64,000 nt of DNA, from NCBI GenBank assembly GCA_027946365.1, contig JAPEUQ010000004.1:2728001-2792000 (forward strand). Direction: 5' to 3'. This document shows positions 31,173 through 44,352 of this stretch, one piece after another. The position numbers and the translations under genes were made by a program. Source of the stretch: Kalmusia sp. IMI 367209. Taxonomy: Eukaryota; Ascomycota; Dothideomycetes; Pleosporales; Didymosphaeriaceae. A model generated the notes under the pieces. That model searched no databases. It saw nothing but the letters and a program-made list of their open reading frames with translations, and was not told the origin of the DNA. Position 1 is the first letter of the stretch. Each line of letters begins with the position of its first letter.

Positions 31173-32893
31173 TCACATTTTCACCTGAAATTTGGGGTTC
31201 GTTCGTATTCGCTCTCCATATCGGAAGAAGAGCCATGCCAAGGGACACATCGCCAGGCCCAAGAAACCGAGCAAGCTGTTCCCCCAGCCCAGGCCCATGG
31301 CTTGATACATAGATCGTCCGAACAAAGGTACGAGAGCGCCGATGACAGACCGCACAGCCGTCACAGCTCCCGAGGCCGAAGCTTCGTACAATGGATGCGA
31401 GTCGATGATATATGTGATAATGCACATCTAGAATTCGTTAGTGGCTATTCCTAGACGACATGAGCATCAACATACCATGAGCATATTGACGCCGATACCC
31501 ATGAATGATGTCCCAATGATTGGCACGATCCAGTGCACTTTAGCTTGAGCTGCCCATCCGTACCAGAATAAGCCCACGGGAACAAAGAGGCAGCCGGGAA
31601 CTAGTGGTAAGAGGCGGTACTCCGCCCTCCATAAGCCTTTCGCAGCCTTTGCTTTGTATAGCTTGTCAGACCAGACGCCTCCCCAAACGAGGCCAATCAA
31701 CGAACCAACGCCCATTCCAAGGTATGTCAATCCAATGTTTCCGGTACTGAATCCATACTGGATACGGAAAACGATCGGAAACGTCGTAAAAAGGAGGTAC
31801 ATAAATCCATATATGATGCCCTGATATATACTGAAACTGGCGACGATTGGGCTCAGGAAGAGCAACCTGATGGGCCTCACAATGGAACGCGCGAATACCT
31901 CACTCGGCTTCTTTTTCACACCCGCTAGGGCAGAAGCTAGGTTCTCATTCCCTGTCTCCTTCCTGAGCCTCGCAGCTTTGCGTTCAAGCAGTATGACGGG
32001 ATATGTCTCTTCTTGGAACAAGACAGTTCCAATGCTGCCAACGCCTGCGGCGATAGTCAAGACCTATCACGTAAAGGTCATGAGCACACGAGTCGAGTCA
32101 GGAAGATATTGACCTAGAGATCACTTACCCAGCAGATCCACCTCCACCCTGCGTCTTCGCCAAGGTAACCACCAGCTATTGGGCCTAGAATTGGCCCCAG
32201 CAAAGGGCCCAGAGACCAGATCGCAATAACTCCGCCACGATGTTGTGGTTTGATCAGGTCTCCGAACGTCCCCGCACCGATGGTTATTGGCGATGCTCCG
32301 AAAGTGCCCGCTAAAAACCGGAAGAAAATCAAAGATGAGAGTGAAGGTGAAAGAGCGGTAGCTACATTTGCTAGTACAAAGAGAGCGCTGCAAATGATGT
32401 AGATGGGGAGTCGACCATAGATCTCCGACAGAGGGCCTATTACGAGCGGACCGAAGAAGTACCCCAATACCCAAACCGACACAACGAAACTAGCCAAAAG
32501 CGGATTTGAGGAATGATATGTCAACATTACCTGCTGGATAGCAGGTGCAAACATTGTCGAACCAAGTGGTCTGGAGCCGCGTTAGCAAATGACTGTTACA
32601 TTGCGCAAGGATCGGAATCGATGGTCGAACAAAGGAAATGTGTGCCTACGTGAGAAAAGTATTGTAACAGATCACAACGATATTCTTCACCTTGCGTTTA
32701 TTATTCCAGTTGATCGGCTTTTCCACATCATCTTCTCCAACCCAGTCCACGATATCTTCCTCTACGGTTGGACCACTTTCTCCAACTGGGGTCTTGTCTC
32801 CGTTCGCGGCGTGAGTCTCTTTCTCTCAAGCACTGCTGCTGGCGAGTTTACCTTGGTCGCTTCCATCTCTTTCTCTGTCGTGCTCATCTTCAT
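31173..32893 (-). CDS. MFS transporter, DHA1 (multidrug/polyamine) type
   Basis: Five exons (32893-32852, 32792-32650, 32570-32129, 32063-31476, 31427-31173) give 489 residues; introns are 59, 79, 65 and 48 bp. The N-terminus contains VDWVGEDDVEKPINWNNKRK, the typical pre-TM1 sequence of this group. Motif A is LSEIYGRLPIY, and the antiporter motif C is GPLLGPILGPIAGGYLGE followed by GWRWICW. About twelve membrane helices are evident. Such proteins export drugs, toxins or polyamines by proton antiport at the plasma membrane. The first exon is short (14 codons) and depends on a predicted 59-bp intron that restores the frame, so the extreme N-terminus is the least certain part. Substrate is unknown. 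Confidence 0.87.
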
Positions 32894-33779
32894 AATCGTA
32901 CTATGCAGAACAACGTGAGTACAGAACAGGTCAAATGCACACCGGTCAGGAAAATAGATCAAGAACACTGGTCTTGGCATAAACAGATATAGCAGTTCGC
33001 GTGAATCATAATCGCTCATTGGATCATGCTGGACAAGCGAGAATGCGGAGTCGAACTCCGACTTGCGGGAATAAACCCTGCACGTTATTTGCCGGCTTTG
33101 ACCCAATTCCCACCCTCTCTGGCAAAGTTTTGCTTTCAGAGTACTTCGGCTCGGTGGTTGGGTATATTCCGACGTATCTTGTCCACGAGACGCATTGTAC
33201 GACGATCATTCACCATTAGCGTACAATTAGCAGCAAGCTATTCATTTAATGAAAGCTTATTTTGGAGCAAGCGCAATGGGATTCGTAGAGTCATAGTTAG
33301 CATTACTGATCTGCGCACAACTTTGCTCGGATGATATTGCGCCGTCTGCTTTCGTCTCCGAAGCATATGCGGTGTTCGAGGACACAGGTATGCCGCTGTA
33401 TCGAAACTCAGGTAACGGTCACTGGCTAAGTCACTTCATCGTTTCGTCATGAGAACAACATACTTTGCAAATCATTCATCTACGCTTGTGAAGCTGCCTC
33501 TTTGATCATTGCGCCTTCAAAACGACCACGTTATGTAAACCTATCTAACTGCAGTTTTCCATCTCATAATATCCACCTACCTTTTGTAAAGCTATGAAAG
33601 GTGCGCCGCTTATTGGCCAGTCAAAAAAAATCGTGCTTTGTCAATAACGATGCCTTTCTAACATGCATTTCACCGTCTTATACATACGAGATAGTGCCGC
33701 ACAGTCTGTTTCTAGTAAGACTCAAGTCTACGCTCCAAGTAAGAAACTTAAGACTGGCTTAATGCTTACCTTCAGTGCT
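32894..33779. other. Intergenic region, no gene recognised
   Basis: This lies between the MFS start and the DUF1907 stop. A hairpin-like GGAGTTCGACTCC on the minus strand near 33050 recalls a tRNA T-arm but does not fold into a tRNA. Nothing else is seen. Confidence 0.5.
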
Positions 33780-34798
33780 CTAACCTTGCAAGTCCCTTTC
33801 CAAAGTCACTTCGGGCTTCTCCACTCTATAGATGATCTTCGCCACGTTGAAGTATCCCTCGTATTCGACTTCTTCTCCCTCAATATCGCCATGGTAGTGT
33901 CCTCCAGTATTCTCCCCCGTCATCGAGGCACAATGTGTATGCTACTCAGCGTTAACACATCAGTATATCTCTCGCACGTATCTCAAACGAGAACACTGAC
34001 CTCCATCCGAAGTCCCAGCTTCTTCCCAGGATCCGCTGAATGCAGGACGCTTAAACACACGATAGGTGCCTCGAAGTCATGATATGTCAACCATTCGTTC
34101 AACTGCCTCGAACTCTGCCAGGGCAGCTCCTCTGCAGGCGGAAAGTCTGGCATAACGTGGTAGTGCGACTTGCCTGCCTTGACGACAAACACACCACCAA
34201 GGCTGACCATACGCTCGCCATATGCATTCGTAAGCGCCTTCTGGATACACTCCGTAAAACTCTTCTCACCCCCCACACGGCCCTTTGCCGTGACCTTCAA
34301 CACAGGTCCTGGATCCCCAAGTGATCCATATAAATTAATCATCAACGCACAGTCCAAACTTGCACTCCTCTCCACGCTCACAGCCCCTGACTTCATCTGC
34401 GCAAGCATCGTCCTATTCTCCGCATTCTCAAACCCATCTCGCCAGCTCAAGTTCGGTACTAATTCGCAGTTCCTCCCAACAACGTGGAATGGGCCTGCGC
34501 CTGCGCCGAGGAGACCGCCGCGGGCTGAATTCATCTCCATGGCTTGGGCGATGTCGATTAGGCTCCATTTGCAACTCAGTCGTGGCTGCGGGAAGAGGTT
34601 TGGCTGGCCGCCTACGTCTGATATTTTTTCATCACCGGAGAGGCCTGCTGTTGCTAGGTAGAAAGGTGGCTCTCTGAGATCTGGACATTGGACCACAGAG
34701 ACGCTGGAGTGAGCGTAGTTAGTGGAGAGTGGGGATTGGAGGACCGCTACTATATCCTGGAGGGTTGGTGGAGAGAGTGTGACTTTTTGGGTTTGCAT
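33780..34798 (-). CDS. DUF1907 protein, ester hydrolase C11orf54-like
   Basis: Two exons (34798-34001, 33941-33780; 59-bp intron) give 319 residues, close to the 315 of the human homologue. Conserved features include the N-terminal PCPD-like CPDLREPPFYLA, GGxPNLFP, and CELVPN. The metal-binding C-terminal segment split by the intron reads RMEHTHC, then GGHYHGDI and EYEGYFNVA. In the human protein the corresponding histidines hold zinc and the protein shows ester-hydrolase activity toward p-nitrophenyl acetate. The physiological substrate is unknown. Splicing is required to gain the His cluster, which supports the model. Confidence 0.88.
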
Positions 34799-36344
34799 TA
34801 TGAGAGCAGAGCCTTAAGAAGATATGATGTTGTGCAGATGGAGAGAGGTAGATACATGGTGCGCGTAGTTCTAGTCGGGACCCGCGGTTCTTTCCGAGGC
34901 CAATTCTAGTGTTTAATTGTGGGGAAAGACTGATGGGCCGGCTGAGAGCTACGGTTGTAGCTCTAGCTACCCCACCTTCACGTGGGGGACTGCGTGCCTA
35001 GGGACCTGGGTACCAACCCTCATGTTCCTGGAGTCATATAGGCCACGCGAATAACCATGTGAAAACCCTCAGCATGAACTATGTCGCAAGTTCCAATGTG
35101 TAAGTGTATCACTACTAAATTAATTTCTTTTACCTCATCCGTACCAATGAAAGCACACGCTAACATACCTTTGTGTGATCTTAATCACAGTCACCGTAGC
35201 ATCGTGTGTCTTCCAAACAAGAAAATGCAAATATTAGGAATGTAACATGCGCTATAAATTATATGCATCCGGTCTTAGTCCAATGCTGCCATCCTACCAA
35301 ATGAAACTAAATTCCGGTCAACGTATGTGGCAGCCTTGCCTGGGTACACGACACCAGACCAACGCAACGACACTTCACCTATATGAGTCAATGATGAACA
35401 TGGTGGTCTAATATCACCCGACGCTTAAGATAATAGAGTCATGATTGGAATATCGGAAGAGCGATATGCATATTGCAGCCTGACTCCAAGCCGTGCTGAA
35501 CCGCTTGGTATGACAAGGCTGAGCGGAAAGGTTCTCGATAGGCTCAGTATGGCGACATGTGCCCTATCTAGCTGCTGAGCGGTCTGGAGTATCTGACCGG
35601 TGTGACGTTATATTTAGGTCTTGGGTAGGAGCGGTAAAAGCAGCCGAGTGGGTGTGCTCCTAGAACGCTTCCGACTCCACATGTCAGAAAGTATACATAT
35701 AGCATCCAGTCTTCTCTACGTTTAAGTAAATTCTGGTTAGCTATAATACGCATTTCTCTCCACACCCTCAGGTCATTTCTCCAAGATACATATCATGTTG
35801 GCTTCCCTGCCTACTCACCCACGCCCACCTCACTCCATCTAAAATGCCTTGGTGGTGTGTGCGTAACCCCCATAATCTCATCTTGCCCCCGTTCTCCTAG
35901 ACCTAGGAAATGCCATACTGATATTCGCATAGGACAGCCGCATTTACGGCTGCGCGCAGAGCTTCCCTCCTGGCTCAAAAAGAGGGGAAGATAGCCGACC
36001 GGATAATTCAACGCGCGGAAACGAGCGCGAGTGTCCAAAGGTAGTCTTCGAAGACAGAGAGGGACAAAATTGAAAGGCATGGTGGAAATATACGTTTGAG
36101 TAATCATGGAATATGGTTGTCATGTAAAGCGATGAATGATTGGTTTCCACCTGCGCCCGTGATGCAATGCTATGTTACGCTGCCTATCTTGTTATACATA
36201 TGCTATGTGACCGTTTCTATTATGGTATAGCTTCGCTGTTAGCCCATCCGTATCCAGTGATGGAGTATCTCATAATACCAGACTTCGAATATCCTATTCT
36301 CAATATACACAGAAACAAAGCTCGTCGTCAAATGGTGTCAAAGC
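34799..36344. other. Intergenic region, no gene recognised
   Basis: About 1.5 kb of comparatively AT-rich DNA between the DUF1907 start and the RAD5 stop. No frame above 100 codons and no family resemblance is seen. Confidence 0.5.
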
Positions 36345-39300
36345 TTAACTCAATAATTCTTTAATATCCTCAATCCTCTGCGTCTTCTTCTCCTCATCGG
36401 ACATCATGCCCAACGAAGTTGCGCTGCAAATCAAGTCAGTCAAACTGCACGACACCCAAGTGTATATGCACTTACATGAACTTCTTCCTATCCTGAATTC
36501 TCAACATCTTCTCTTCTATACTACCGTTCACGACGAACCTCGTGACCTTCACCTCACTATCTTGTCCCATGCGATGCACACGGTCAATAGCCTGCGCTTC
36601 CACAGCGAAACTCCACCATGGGTCCATCATGAATACCCTCTTCGCACATGTCAGATTCAGGCCTACACCGCCCGCTCGCAAACTCAGCAGCAAGACATAT
36701 GGCTTGTTGGAGCTAGTGAATTCGGCAAGGGTAGTAGCGCGCAACTTCTGGCTCATGGATCCATCGAAGCGCAGGAAAGGAATGTGATCACGGGTGAGAG
36801 CCGGTTCGATGAGGTCGAGGAAGGATGTAAACTGAGAGAAGACCACAGATTTCATAGCTTTATCTTCCCTGCGGATGCCTTTGAGGTGTGTGAGAAGCGC
36901 TTGTGTCTTTGCAGAGCCGGTGAGGCCAATGCGACGGAGAGATACGCGTGGCGTCTGTGTAGCTGGAAGTGTAGAAGAGTCGTGATCATGAGAATCGTCT
37001 AAAACGTGGTCGTGTCGCACAACTTCAAAGATATCGCGCGCACTGATCGGTTCGCGACAGTTGAAGCATCGTGGCAGTTCGCCTTTATCTCGTTGATGGT
37101 TGATGTAGTTTACTAAGCACTCTTTACATGCTGAGTGCCAGCATCCAGTGACAGCCTGATCAATCATGGGTTCTTCAGAACAAATCGGGCATTCGGCATC
37201 TGCTTCGTCTTGTATTTGTTTGAGAACATTAGCGCCGAACTTGTTCACATCCTGGTCGCCTTCACTGGTGAAGCGCTCGATGAGACTATCAAGATCCATG
37301 TCGTCGGCTAACCCATTCGCAAGATCAGATGCTAAAGCTGCATCTTCCTCATCGGCAACGATTCTGGAATTTCGCGTGAGGACAGGGTGACAGCATGATT
37401 GACGTAAGCGTAGAATCTGAGCGAAGATGGTTGTGTAGGACTTGAGTAGCGTGCCTTTTTCAGCGTTCGTATTGAAAACAGACTTTGCTCGCAAGTAAAT
37501 ATGATCGTATACGTCGCGCTCGTCTTGAGAGAGTTCAATCTTGTCTATCTCGATCGTTCGTGGAGGAAGAGGAACAAGCGCTTCGCCAGTTGGTGTCTTC
37601 ATATCTTTTGTACGGCGGAGCACAAGTGGCTCTAACACTGTCTGTACGACGTCGAGCGCACGGATGAAGTCTCCCGATTCGAAAGGTACAGTGATGAAAG
37701 TCTTCCAAAAAGAAAAGTTGGCCCAGGGTTCCACCTTCAAAAAGCGTACTAAGCTGAAGAGATCTTCTAGTCGATTGACAATGGGCGTGCCGGTCAGAAC
37801 CCATCGATGCTGCGCACTAAGCTCATAGCATGCCTTCGCCGTTTTTGATTGCCGGTTCTTGATGTAGTGCGCCTCATCGAGGATGATGCGGAAGTAGTCA
37901 AGTGAAAATATGCCACCGTGTGAGCCACAGTTTCCACCTTCCTTGACCACTTGCCCGTACTCGGCCAAGACAACACCGTAACTTGTAATGATGACATTGG
38001 GAGCATTCGCGCCATTAGACGCAGAGCATAGTTTCTGCAAGTTGATAGCTTTCTCAGAGCCGTAGTAGAGCATGACCTTGAGAGTGCCGTCTTTGGAGGC
38101 TTTCTCGGCTTCACTTTGCCATTGCGCTAGAAGTGACATAGGTGCTACTACTAGTGTAGTGTATGGTGCGGGTTCAACAGTGGCGCTGTTTTGCAGTAAT
38201 CGAGGAAGGCTTCTGGTCGATTGATCTTTAGCCACCTCGTTCCGATGAGTATGGATCAAGCTTAGCATTTCAATAGTCTTGCCGAGACCCATTTCTACTA
38301 CACGTCAGCTCTATCGACTATGAAATTGGGCCAGGGGAATCGCTTACCGTCAGCTAGAATGCCGCCCAAGCAGTTCTGCTCCTGCTTTGGGAACTCTAGC
38401 GAAAGTTCACCGGAATATGGGTTCACATAGAAATTGGTCTGATCTTCGATAACAGGCACCGGCGCATTGTCAGCATCTTGTGTCGGCCATCCGTATTCCT
38501 CCCATAGCGGATGCATAGACTCTTCTTTCTTATGATCTTGCGATTGATCCTTCTCCTTGCCGACCATCCAATGCAGCGCCTGTTTCTGGTATTTGCGAAG
38601 ATCCATGACGAAAGTATCCGCGGGTTCCATCTCCGGAGTATTGAAATCAAAGGACTGAGCCTTCTTATACAGCGAGTCTAGCTGGTCCTGCTCAAGCTCT
38701 TGTCCCTCCTCAGCTTCTTCTGGGGGTGGTGAAGAGCCAGCTTCGCCAGCACTCCCATGCTTAGGTTTAGGCTTCTGCTCATTCTCAGCCTTCTCAGCAG
38801 CTTGTAGAAGGCCGTGCCGCTTATGCTTCTCCGTGGTTTCGTTCTGTCGTGTTGGATGTAGATTGATTGCTTCGAAGAGTTTCACGAGACCGACTTGCCG
38901 CAGCCGCAGATCTCTCTCATCAGAGCTCTCCTTCTCTTCAAACAGGCTGATCTCGCGATTGTTGTCTGGCTTGACAAATTTTCTTTTGTCGAAAGCGCTG
39001 CGTAGAAAGAAAGCGCGTAGCTGCAAAAATACATTTTCCCCAGTCTTGAGCCTGTCCGGTGTATAAACGACTGTGCCTTCGAACGAGCAGACCCGCTGGT
39101 CAATTAGAGTAGATATCCAAGCGGCAGACTCGTTCTCTAACCGGCCCACCTCCTCGCCGCGGCTGTTGGTGAATCGCACGATGACATCCGGCTTTTTGAG
39201 ATTCACCACACGCTTGAAACCTTTGCCCTGTTTCAGTTGGGTCTTTTGGCGTTCTATACCGACCTTCTCCTCGTGTCTCAGCAGGCCGCTACCGCTCTTT

Positions 39301-39889
39301 GTAGCCCAGCCTACCACACCAAATGACCCAATATATCGCTTGCCAGGCATTTGCTTGAGTATCGGAGCTATAGGGGTTGAAGTACCGGAATCGGGCGTAG
39401 ACGCATTGGATATTTCGGAATCGTTCCTTCTCAAAGCGTCCGCGAGGGTTGTCTGCATGACGGGTGCTCGAGCTTGTGGTATGATGACAGGGGCGTGAGA
39501 CGGCGCAGAGCTCCACGAGCCATCCAGGTACAGGTTTATCGCTTTACATGTGAGCATGATCTGGGTGTCGAATCGAATGTACGAGTGTACCTACCTCGCT
39601 GCACATCCCCACCGCTGACGTCCTTCAATTTTTGGAGAGAGGCACGCGACAGCTCGCCTACAACAGCCTGGATCATCTCGACATCGAATCCAGCCAAACT
39701 CTCTCCATCTTCTACCGCGGGATCTTCCGGTATGTGGACTGGGCTGGGAGTGCTATGAAAGGAAGCCTTGGGCGAGGCGATGGACGCAGGCGATGCGGGG
39801 CGAACAGGCGAGATCTGGACGGGCGACGACTCTTCAGCAAAGAACCTACGCTTTTTGTGTGGTCTCTCGTCCGGGTGTGGTGACTCCAT
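36345..39889 (-). CDS. RAD5: RAD5-type SWI/SNF helicase and E3 ubiquitin ligase (HLTF homologue)
   Basis: Four exons (39889-39595, 39541-38348, 38294-36476, 36423-36345; introns 53, 53 and 52 bp) give 1,128 residues, the usual RAD5 length. In order: a disordered N-terminus with a nuclear-type basic patch (RPHKKRRFF); a HIRAN domain (about 170-285, RYIGSFGVVGWATKSG onward) that binds 3' DNA ends; SNF2 motifs with Walker A DEMGLGKT spanning the second junction and DEAH in FRIILDEAHYIK; a C3HC4 RING (about 865-910, CPICSEEP to CFNCREP) inserted in the helicase; and the C-terminal helicase lobe (RAGGVGLNLT, DRVHRMGQ). The last exon supplies the conserved ending GMMSDEEKK...IEDIKELLS. The protein polyubiquitinates PCNA and reverses stalled forks in error-free damage tolerance. 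Confidence 0.95.
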
Positions 39890-40161
39890 GGGCGAGCTGT
39901 GTTGAGTATGCGGGGCCTCAACTTTGGTGTGCAAGTCGTCGCGTCCGCGGCGAAACGCGCTTTCACGTCGCGCCAGCCAATGATCGACATCATAGCGTCA
40001 TCCACTAAAATGCCATTCACTCTAAACATTTTCACCACCGCCACGTCCAACGTACTTTCAGCTGTATCATAGTCTCCTTGCCTGGTGCTGCTATTGTGTT
40101 TTTCAGCGTCTCAGATGGCGCATTGGTACTAAGGTTAATTATTGACACTCCGTCCATCTTA
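39890..40161. promoter_or_regulatory. Bidirectional promoter region RAD5 / NDUFAF6-like
   Basis: Only 272 bp separate the two start codons, which point away from each other, so this interval must serve both genes. No TATA box is evident, as expected for housekeeping promoters. Confidence 0.6.
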
Positions 40162-41368
40162 ATGCGCCCATCACAGCTTCTTACAGCTTCCGCACGGCGC
40201 AGTCACGCCTCAAGGAGGATATTCTCAAGAAGGAGCTTCCATCAATCACCATGTATGAGGAGTCCAGCACAGCCCTCGGCTGAGGAGATCGTTAGAGCAA
40301 GAGCATATTGCGCAAATCTAGTCAGGTACATAGCGCAAAACCTCAAGCGTTGAACTGCGCTGATTGTCGTACAGAACATACGATGCCCCTTCGCACGTCC
40401 TACAAACATTCATTCCGCCCTCCTCACGAGATGCATACCTTGCCATCCGCGCCTTCAACGTCGACGTCGCCCGAGTTGCTGACACGACGAGCACACCCAC
40501 GGTCGGAATGATGCGCATGCAATTCTGGCGTGATACGGTCGCAAAGGCATTGGCAGGAAACCCTCCCAAAGAGCCGGTAGCCATACTGTTGGCGAAAGCC
40601 GCAGAGGATCTACATAAGCGCTCAGGCGGGAGGGCGAAGCTGAGCAAGAATTGGTTCCACCGCATCATCAACACGCGAGATCAATACCTTGGGAATCCGC
40701 CTTACCCCACGCTGTCGGCGCTGGAGAGCTATGCGGAAAACACCTACTCTACTTTGCTGTACTTGACGTTGTCAGCTTTACCTCAGGCCTCAATCACGAC
40801 CGATCATATCGCTTCTCATATTGGCAAAGCAATGGGCATCGCGGCCGTCCTTCGGGGGATACCATTCATCGCATTTCCTCCCCAACAGCCGCTCGGCACA
40901 AGCGGGGGAGTCACGGGAAACCAGGGCCCTCCGCAAGGTGCTGTGCTACTCCCTCTCGACGTGATGGCTGAGGCCGGACTGAGAGAAGAGGACGTCTTTC
41001 GCGAAGGCGCCGCAGCCCACGGCCTGCGCGATGCCGTCTTTACCGTCGCCACCCGCGCAAACGACCACCTGATAACCGCACGCGAAATGCTTTCCAAGCT
41101 CCGCTCTGAAGGCACCGTCGGCCACGACTTCGAGCATCAAGACGACCAAGAGCGACAGTACAGCCCCCAGGAGATCAATACCGGTGTTGATACGAAGCTC
41201 GCTGAAGTCGAGCAAGCTTTCGGCGTCTTCATGCCCGCCATATCGACGCAGTCCTGGCTCGACCGCCTCCAGAAAGCGGACTTCGATCTTTTTGATAATG
41301 AGCTCAGGAAGGTGGACTGGAAGTTGCCGTGGAAGGCATACTGGGCGTACAGCAGACGGAAGCTGTAA
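40162..41368 (+). CDS. Squalene/phytoene-synthase-fold protein, NDUFAF6-like complex I assembly factor
   Basis: Two exons (40162-40325, 40375-41368; 49-bp intron) give 385 residues. The N-terminus is Arg/Ser-rich without acidic residues (MRPSQLLTASARRSHASRR), a mitochondrial presequence. The body has the trans-isoprenyl-diphosphate-synthase fold: RTYDAPSHVLQTFIPPSSRDAYLAIRAFNVDVARV, then MRMQFWRDTV and HIGKAMGIAAVLRGIPF. The catalytic DxxxD pairs of true phytoene synthases are degenerate here, as in NDUFAF6 homologues that help assemble respiratory complex I. The junction regenerates NLVRTYDAP. Function is inferred from family; a metabolic role cannot be excluded. Confidence 0.86.
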
Positions 41369-42517
41369 CTATGTAAAATGAAATGATACCCCTTGTTCTT
41401 TTCTCTTGGATCCTACTTAGACATTCAAGAAGTACTGTGAACGTGAGAAAAACCATCCAAAAGAAGAGCCATCTGAGGCATGATGGCGGCATTTGTCTTA
41501 CTGTTTTCGATGGCGGCAATGGTAGAGAACACATTTTACTTCTCAGTACAGTAGTACGGAAACCGAGCAGTCATGGGCTTGAGCTGGCTCGTGGCAGATG
41601 GCGTTAAATAATTAGTCTCTGAGCAGACAATTGATCGACGCCGCAGCGTAATGTGCCTTACTACGCCTTCGTCGAAGCCCAATTGACCGAAAACGCGGAA
41701 GGCTAAGGCAGGTCGACCTTTTTAGTGAGCGCTCTCCTCACTTTGTCGTTGAAGTTGCAATGTTATTAACGATGTATCAAGCAGCTTATTTCCCAATAAG
41801 GCTGCAGATCGCATTTATACGACGTATACGGAGCATGTCCTTAATGAGGTCTCCAGATTTCTATTAATGTATTAGCGCTACATCAAGAGCATTATCCTTG
41901 ACCAGCGAATCGTCAACCCCTAGGGCATCTCAAAAGGCCCATTGTTTCAGCTAGGTTGTCAAAGCTTGCCTGTCCACTCCTTCTAACGCTCTCATGCTCT
42001 CGCTGATGCCCTTTGCTGTTAGCAGCCTGGCGTTCGGTGCTGTAGCTTTGATCGCGGTGTGCTCTCTAACGGATGTAGATCGACATCTGACAGGTTACGT
42101 GAACAAGACCGTCACTCAGTGTGAAGAGAAGGACGATAGAGGCGTTGTGAAGGAAGTATAGAGGGGATCGATCCAAACAAGGTGACTATGACCCGAAAAA
42201 AAGTCCCATTTCGTCCTATGAAGTATCCACGTTTTTTGAGGGACGCAAGTTTCCTCAATATGCACCAAAAATCCGACCCGAAAAGAGAAAAACAGCGCGT
42301 AATATGGTATCGTCGAGACGAACAATCCCAGACTAAATCGAGTTCCCAAATTTTGAACGAGAAGAAAATAACACCACCCTAGAACGCCTTGCATGCCATG
42401 CTGAAGAAGCCAGATGCCCACCTGATGCAAGAGAAATCGTTTGAACATGACATGATATGAAGAACGCCTAAGCTCATCCGCATCCTACTCGACCATCTTC
42501 GACTTTTCCTCCGCTCC
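41369..42517. other. Intergenic region, no gene recognised
   Basis: This 1.15-kb interval lies between convergent genes. Short frames on both strands near 42116-42448 are shadows of non-coding DNA. No feature is supported. Confidence 0.5.
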
Positions 42518-44352
42518 TTACCTCCTACCCCTGCGTTCCTCCTCATGCCCATTGGCCATGGAGCCATAGTCCGCCACACCGACATCAGCACCCGGCATGA
42601 GTGACTCCCTCGCGCCTTCGGCTTCTTCTTCGATGGTTTCCCTTTGAATCTTATGGCTTTTTCTCGCAACGAATCCCACAAGTGCAAGACCGACGAGCAA
42701 AGCAGAACCGAGTAGAATGACATTAATAGGGATCGGATTGTTCTTGAAGGTGAGATGTGTAGCGGCGTCAAGGCCAGATTGCGCAAAGTTCAGTATTCCA
42801 GCGAGGCAGATAATGAGGCCGTAGACTTTGCCAAAGGTAGCGAAGCCGAAGACCTTGGCGGAGTAGTCACTGTACCAAAGTTAGTATCACGTACTAAGCC
42901 TGGAGGATCGAGGTGACTTACGACACTGCGGTATAGTAGAGCGGGCGGTAGATGACGAATAGGCAGATGTTTGCGTAAGCAGCCCAGGTCTCGGGAATGA
43001 CGCCGAGTACACCAATGGTGGTGGCGATGGTGACAAGCATTGTCATACAAAATGTCGTGCTGGTATTGTCGAGAAGAAGACCGATAAAGGGAACTGAGAT
43101 GACACCACCAACCGGCAGTGCGATATCAAAGAAGTTATTGATCTCCTCAGCTTTCGAGGGGCTGTGGAAGAGATATGTGTACTGTGAGCGAATGGTAGCG
43201 ACAAAGTAGTTGATGCGGAGCATTTGCAAGACTGTGAAAAGCGTAATGAGAATGAACCAGGGTGTGCGTATCTGCTTTGATGCCGCTTTTCCATGGAGTG
43301 CTCCCCACACGCCCGAAATGTCTTTCTTCTTGGCCTCCTCTTTCGTTTGGTCGGTCGCGTCCTTGGTGCCGAGAAGTTCCGTAATCTGACTGACAATGCT
43401 GTCGCGGTGCACACGGCGTGCGTCCTGAAGTTGCTGGATCATTCTCTCGTCCTCGATCTCATCATCGCTGTCGTGAATCACATCGTTGACGGAGATCTCT
43501 ACAGTCTGCGCTAGTTCTCCGACTGTCTTATAGGATGTGGAGGGCATAAAGAACAACTGAATGATCAAAATATAAACTGGTACTACAAGGTATACAAGGA
43601 AGAATTTCTTGGGCGTGAAGGAGCCATCTGTGGCCTGATAGATGAGCCGGTACGCTAAGAATACAGCGCTCGAGGTATCGAATGCGCCTGTAAGAAGGGC
43701 AAGAATCAGGCCAGAGTATTGTGGAAACGTATTGCTGAGCTGGAAGGAGGAAATGAATATGAAAGGGCCGCCCAATGCGAGGAACAGATAGCCGGGGATG
43801 TACGCATCGCCGGGGATATCGCTGGCGAAAGCGAACAACACCGAGCCGATGGCTATGAAGATAGCACCGAGAATGCCGCTCACGCGAGGGCCAAAGCGAT
43901 CGAGAATGGTGCCAACGGGCAGAGCGACAACGTTGGTGGACACTGCTGCTACAGTGAACATGAAGTTGAGACGGAGCTCCTGTCCGTAACACACCAGCAC
44001 ACCGCTGTCCAGCTCCTCCTTTGTACACTTGTCTCTATACACACCCTCTTCTAGCAGTACTGGTTTTATCGCGGCGAAACCGAAAACGACACCGGCAGCG
44101 AAAAGACAGTAGATGACAGCGGACAGGACCTGGACTAACCATTGTCAGCGCGGGCTCACAACTGGTACGCGTTGACTTACGGATTCTCTTCCACTTGGGC
44201 ACCTCGAAAGCTCCCACCGGCTCTTCGAATGTTGCTGGCGTCCAGGTGCCCACCGGATTGAAGGACATTTTGCGATGCCTGCTATCTGGGCTCGCCTCCC
44301 GACTCCACGGCTCATACTCCTCTATCTGGGTCACCCGCTGGGACAAAGACAT
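42518..44352 (-). CDS. MFS transporter, FMP42/SLC43-like
   Basis: Three exons (44352-44181, 44134-42922, 42869-42518; introns 46 and 52 bp) give 578 residues. After a cytosolic N-terminus (EVPKWKRIL) there are about twelve helices with motif A-like GTILDRFGPRVSG after helix 2 and a long charged loop between helices 6 and 7 (VNDVIHDSDDEIEDERMIQQLQ region). YSGLILALLTGAFDTSSAVF and NYFVATIRSQYTYLF are typical of the yeast FMP42/ESBP6-neighbour SLC43 group. SLC43 proteins move large neutral amino acids in animals; the fungal members lack an established substrate and are reported in vacuolar or mitochondrial fractions. The acidic tail (ETIEEEAEGARESLMPG) may carry a dileucine-like sorting signal. 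Confidence 0.86.

Noticed and set aside
33030..33075. A tRNA-like T-arm hairpin on the minus strand (GGAGTTCGACTCC)
   Set aside because: The stem and loop do not keep the standard 5-bp stem with a TTCRANN loop, and no acceptor, D-arm or anticodon arm could be placed around it.
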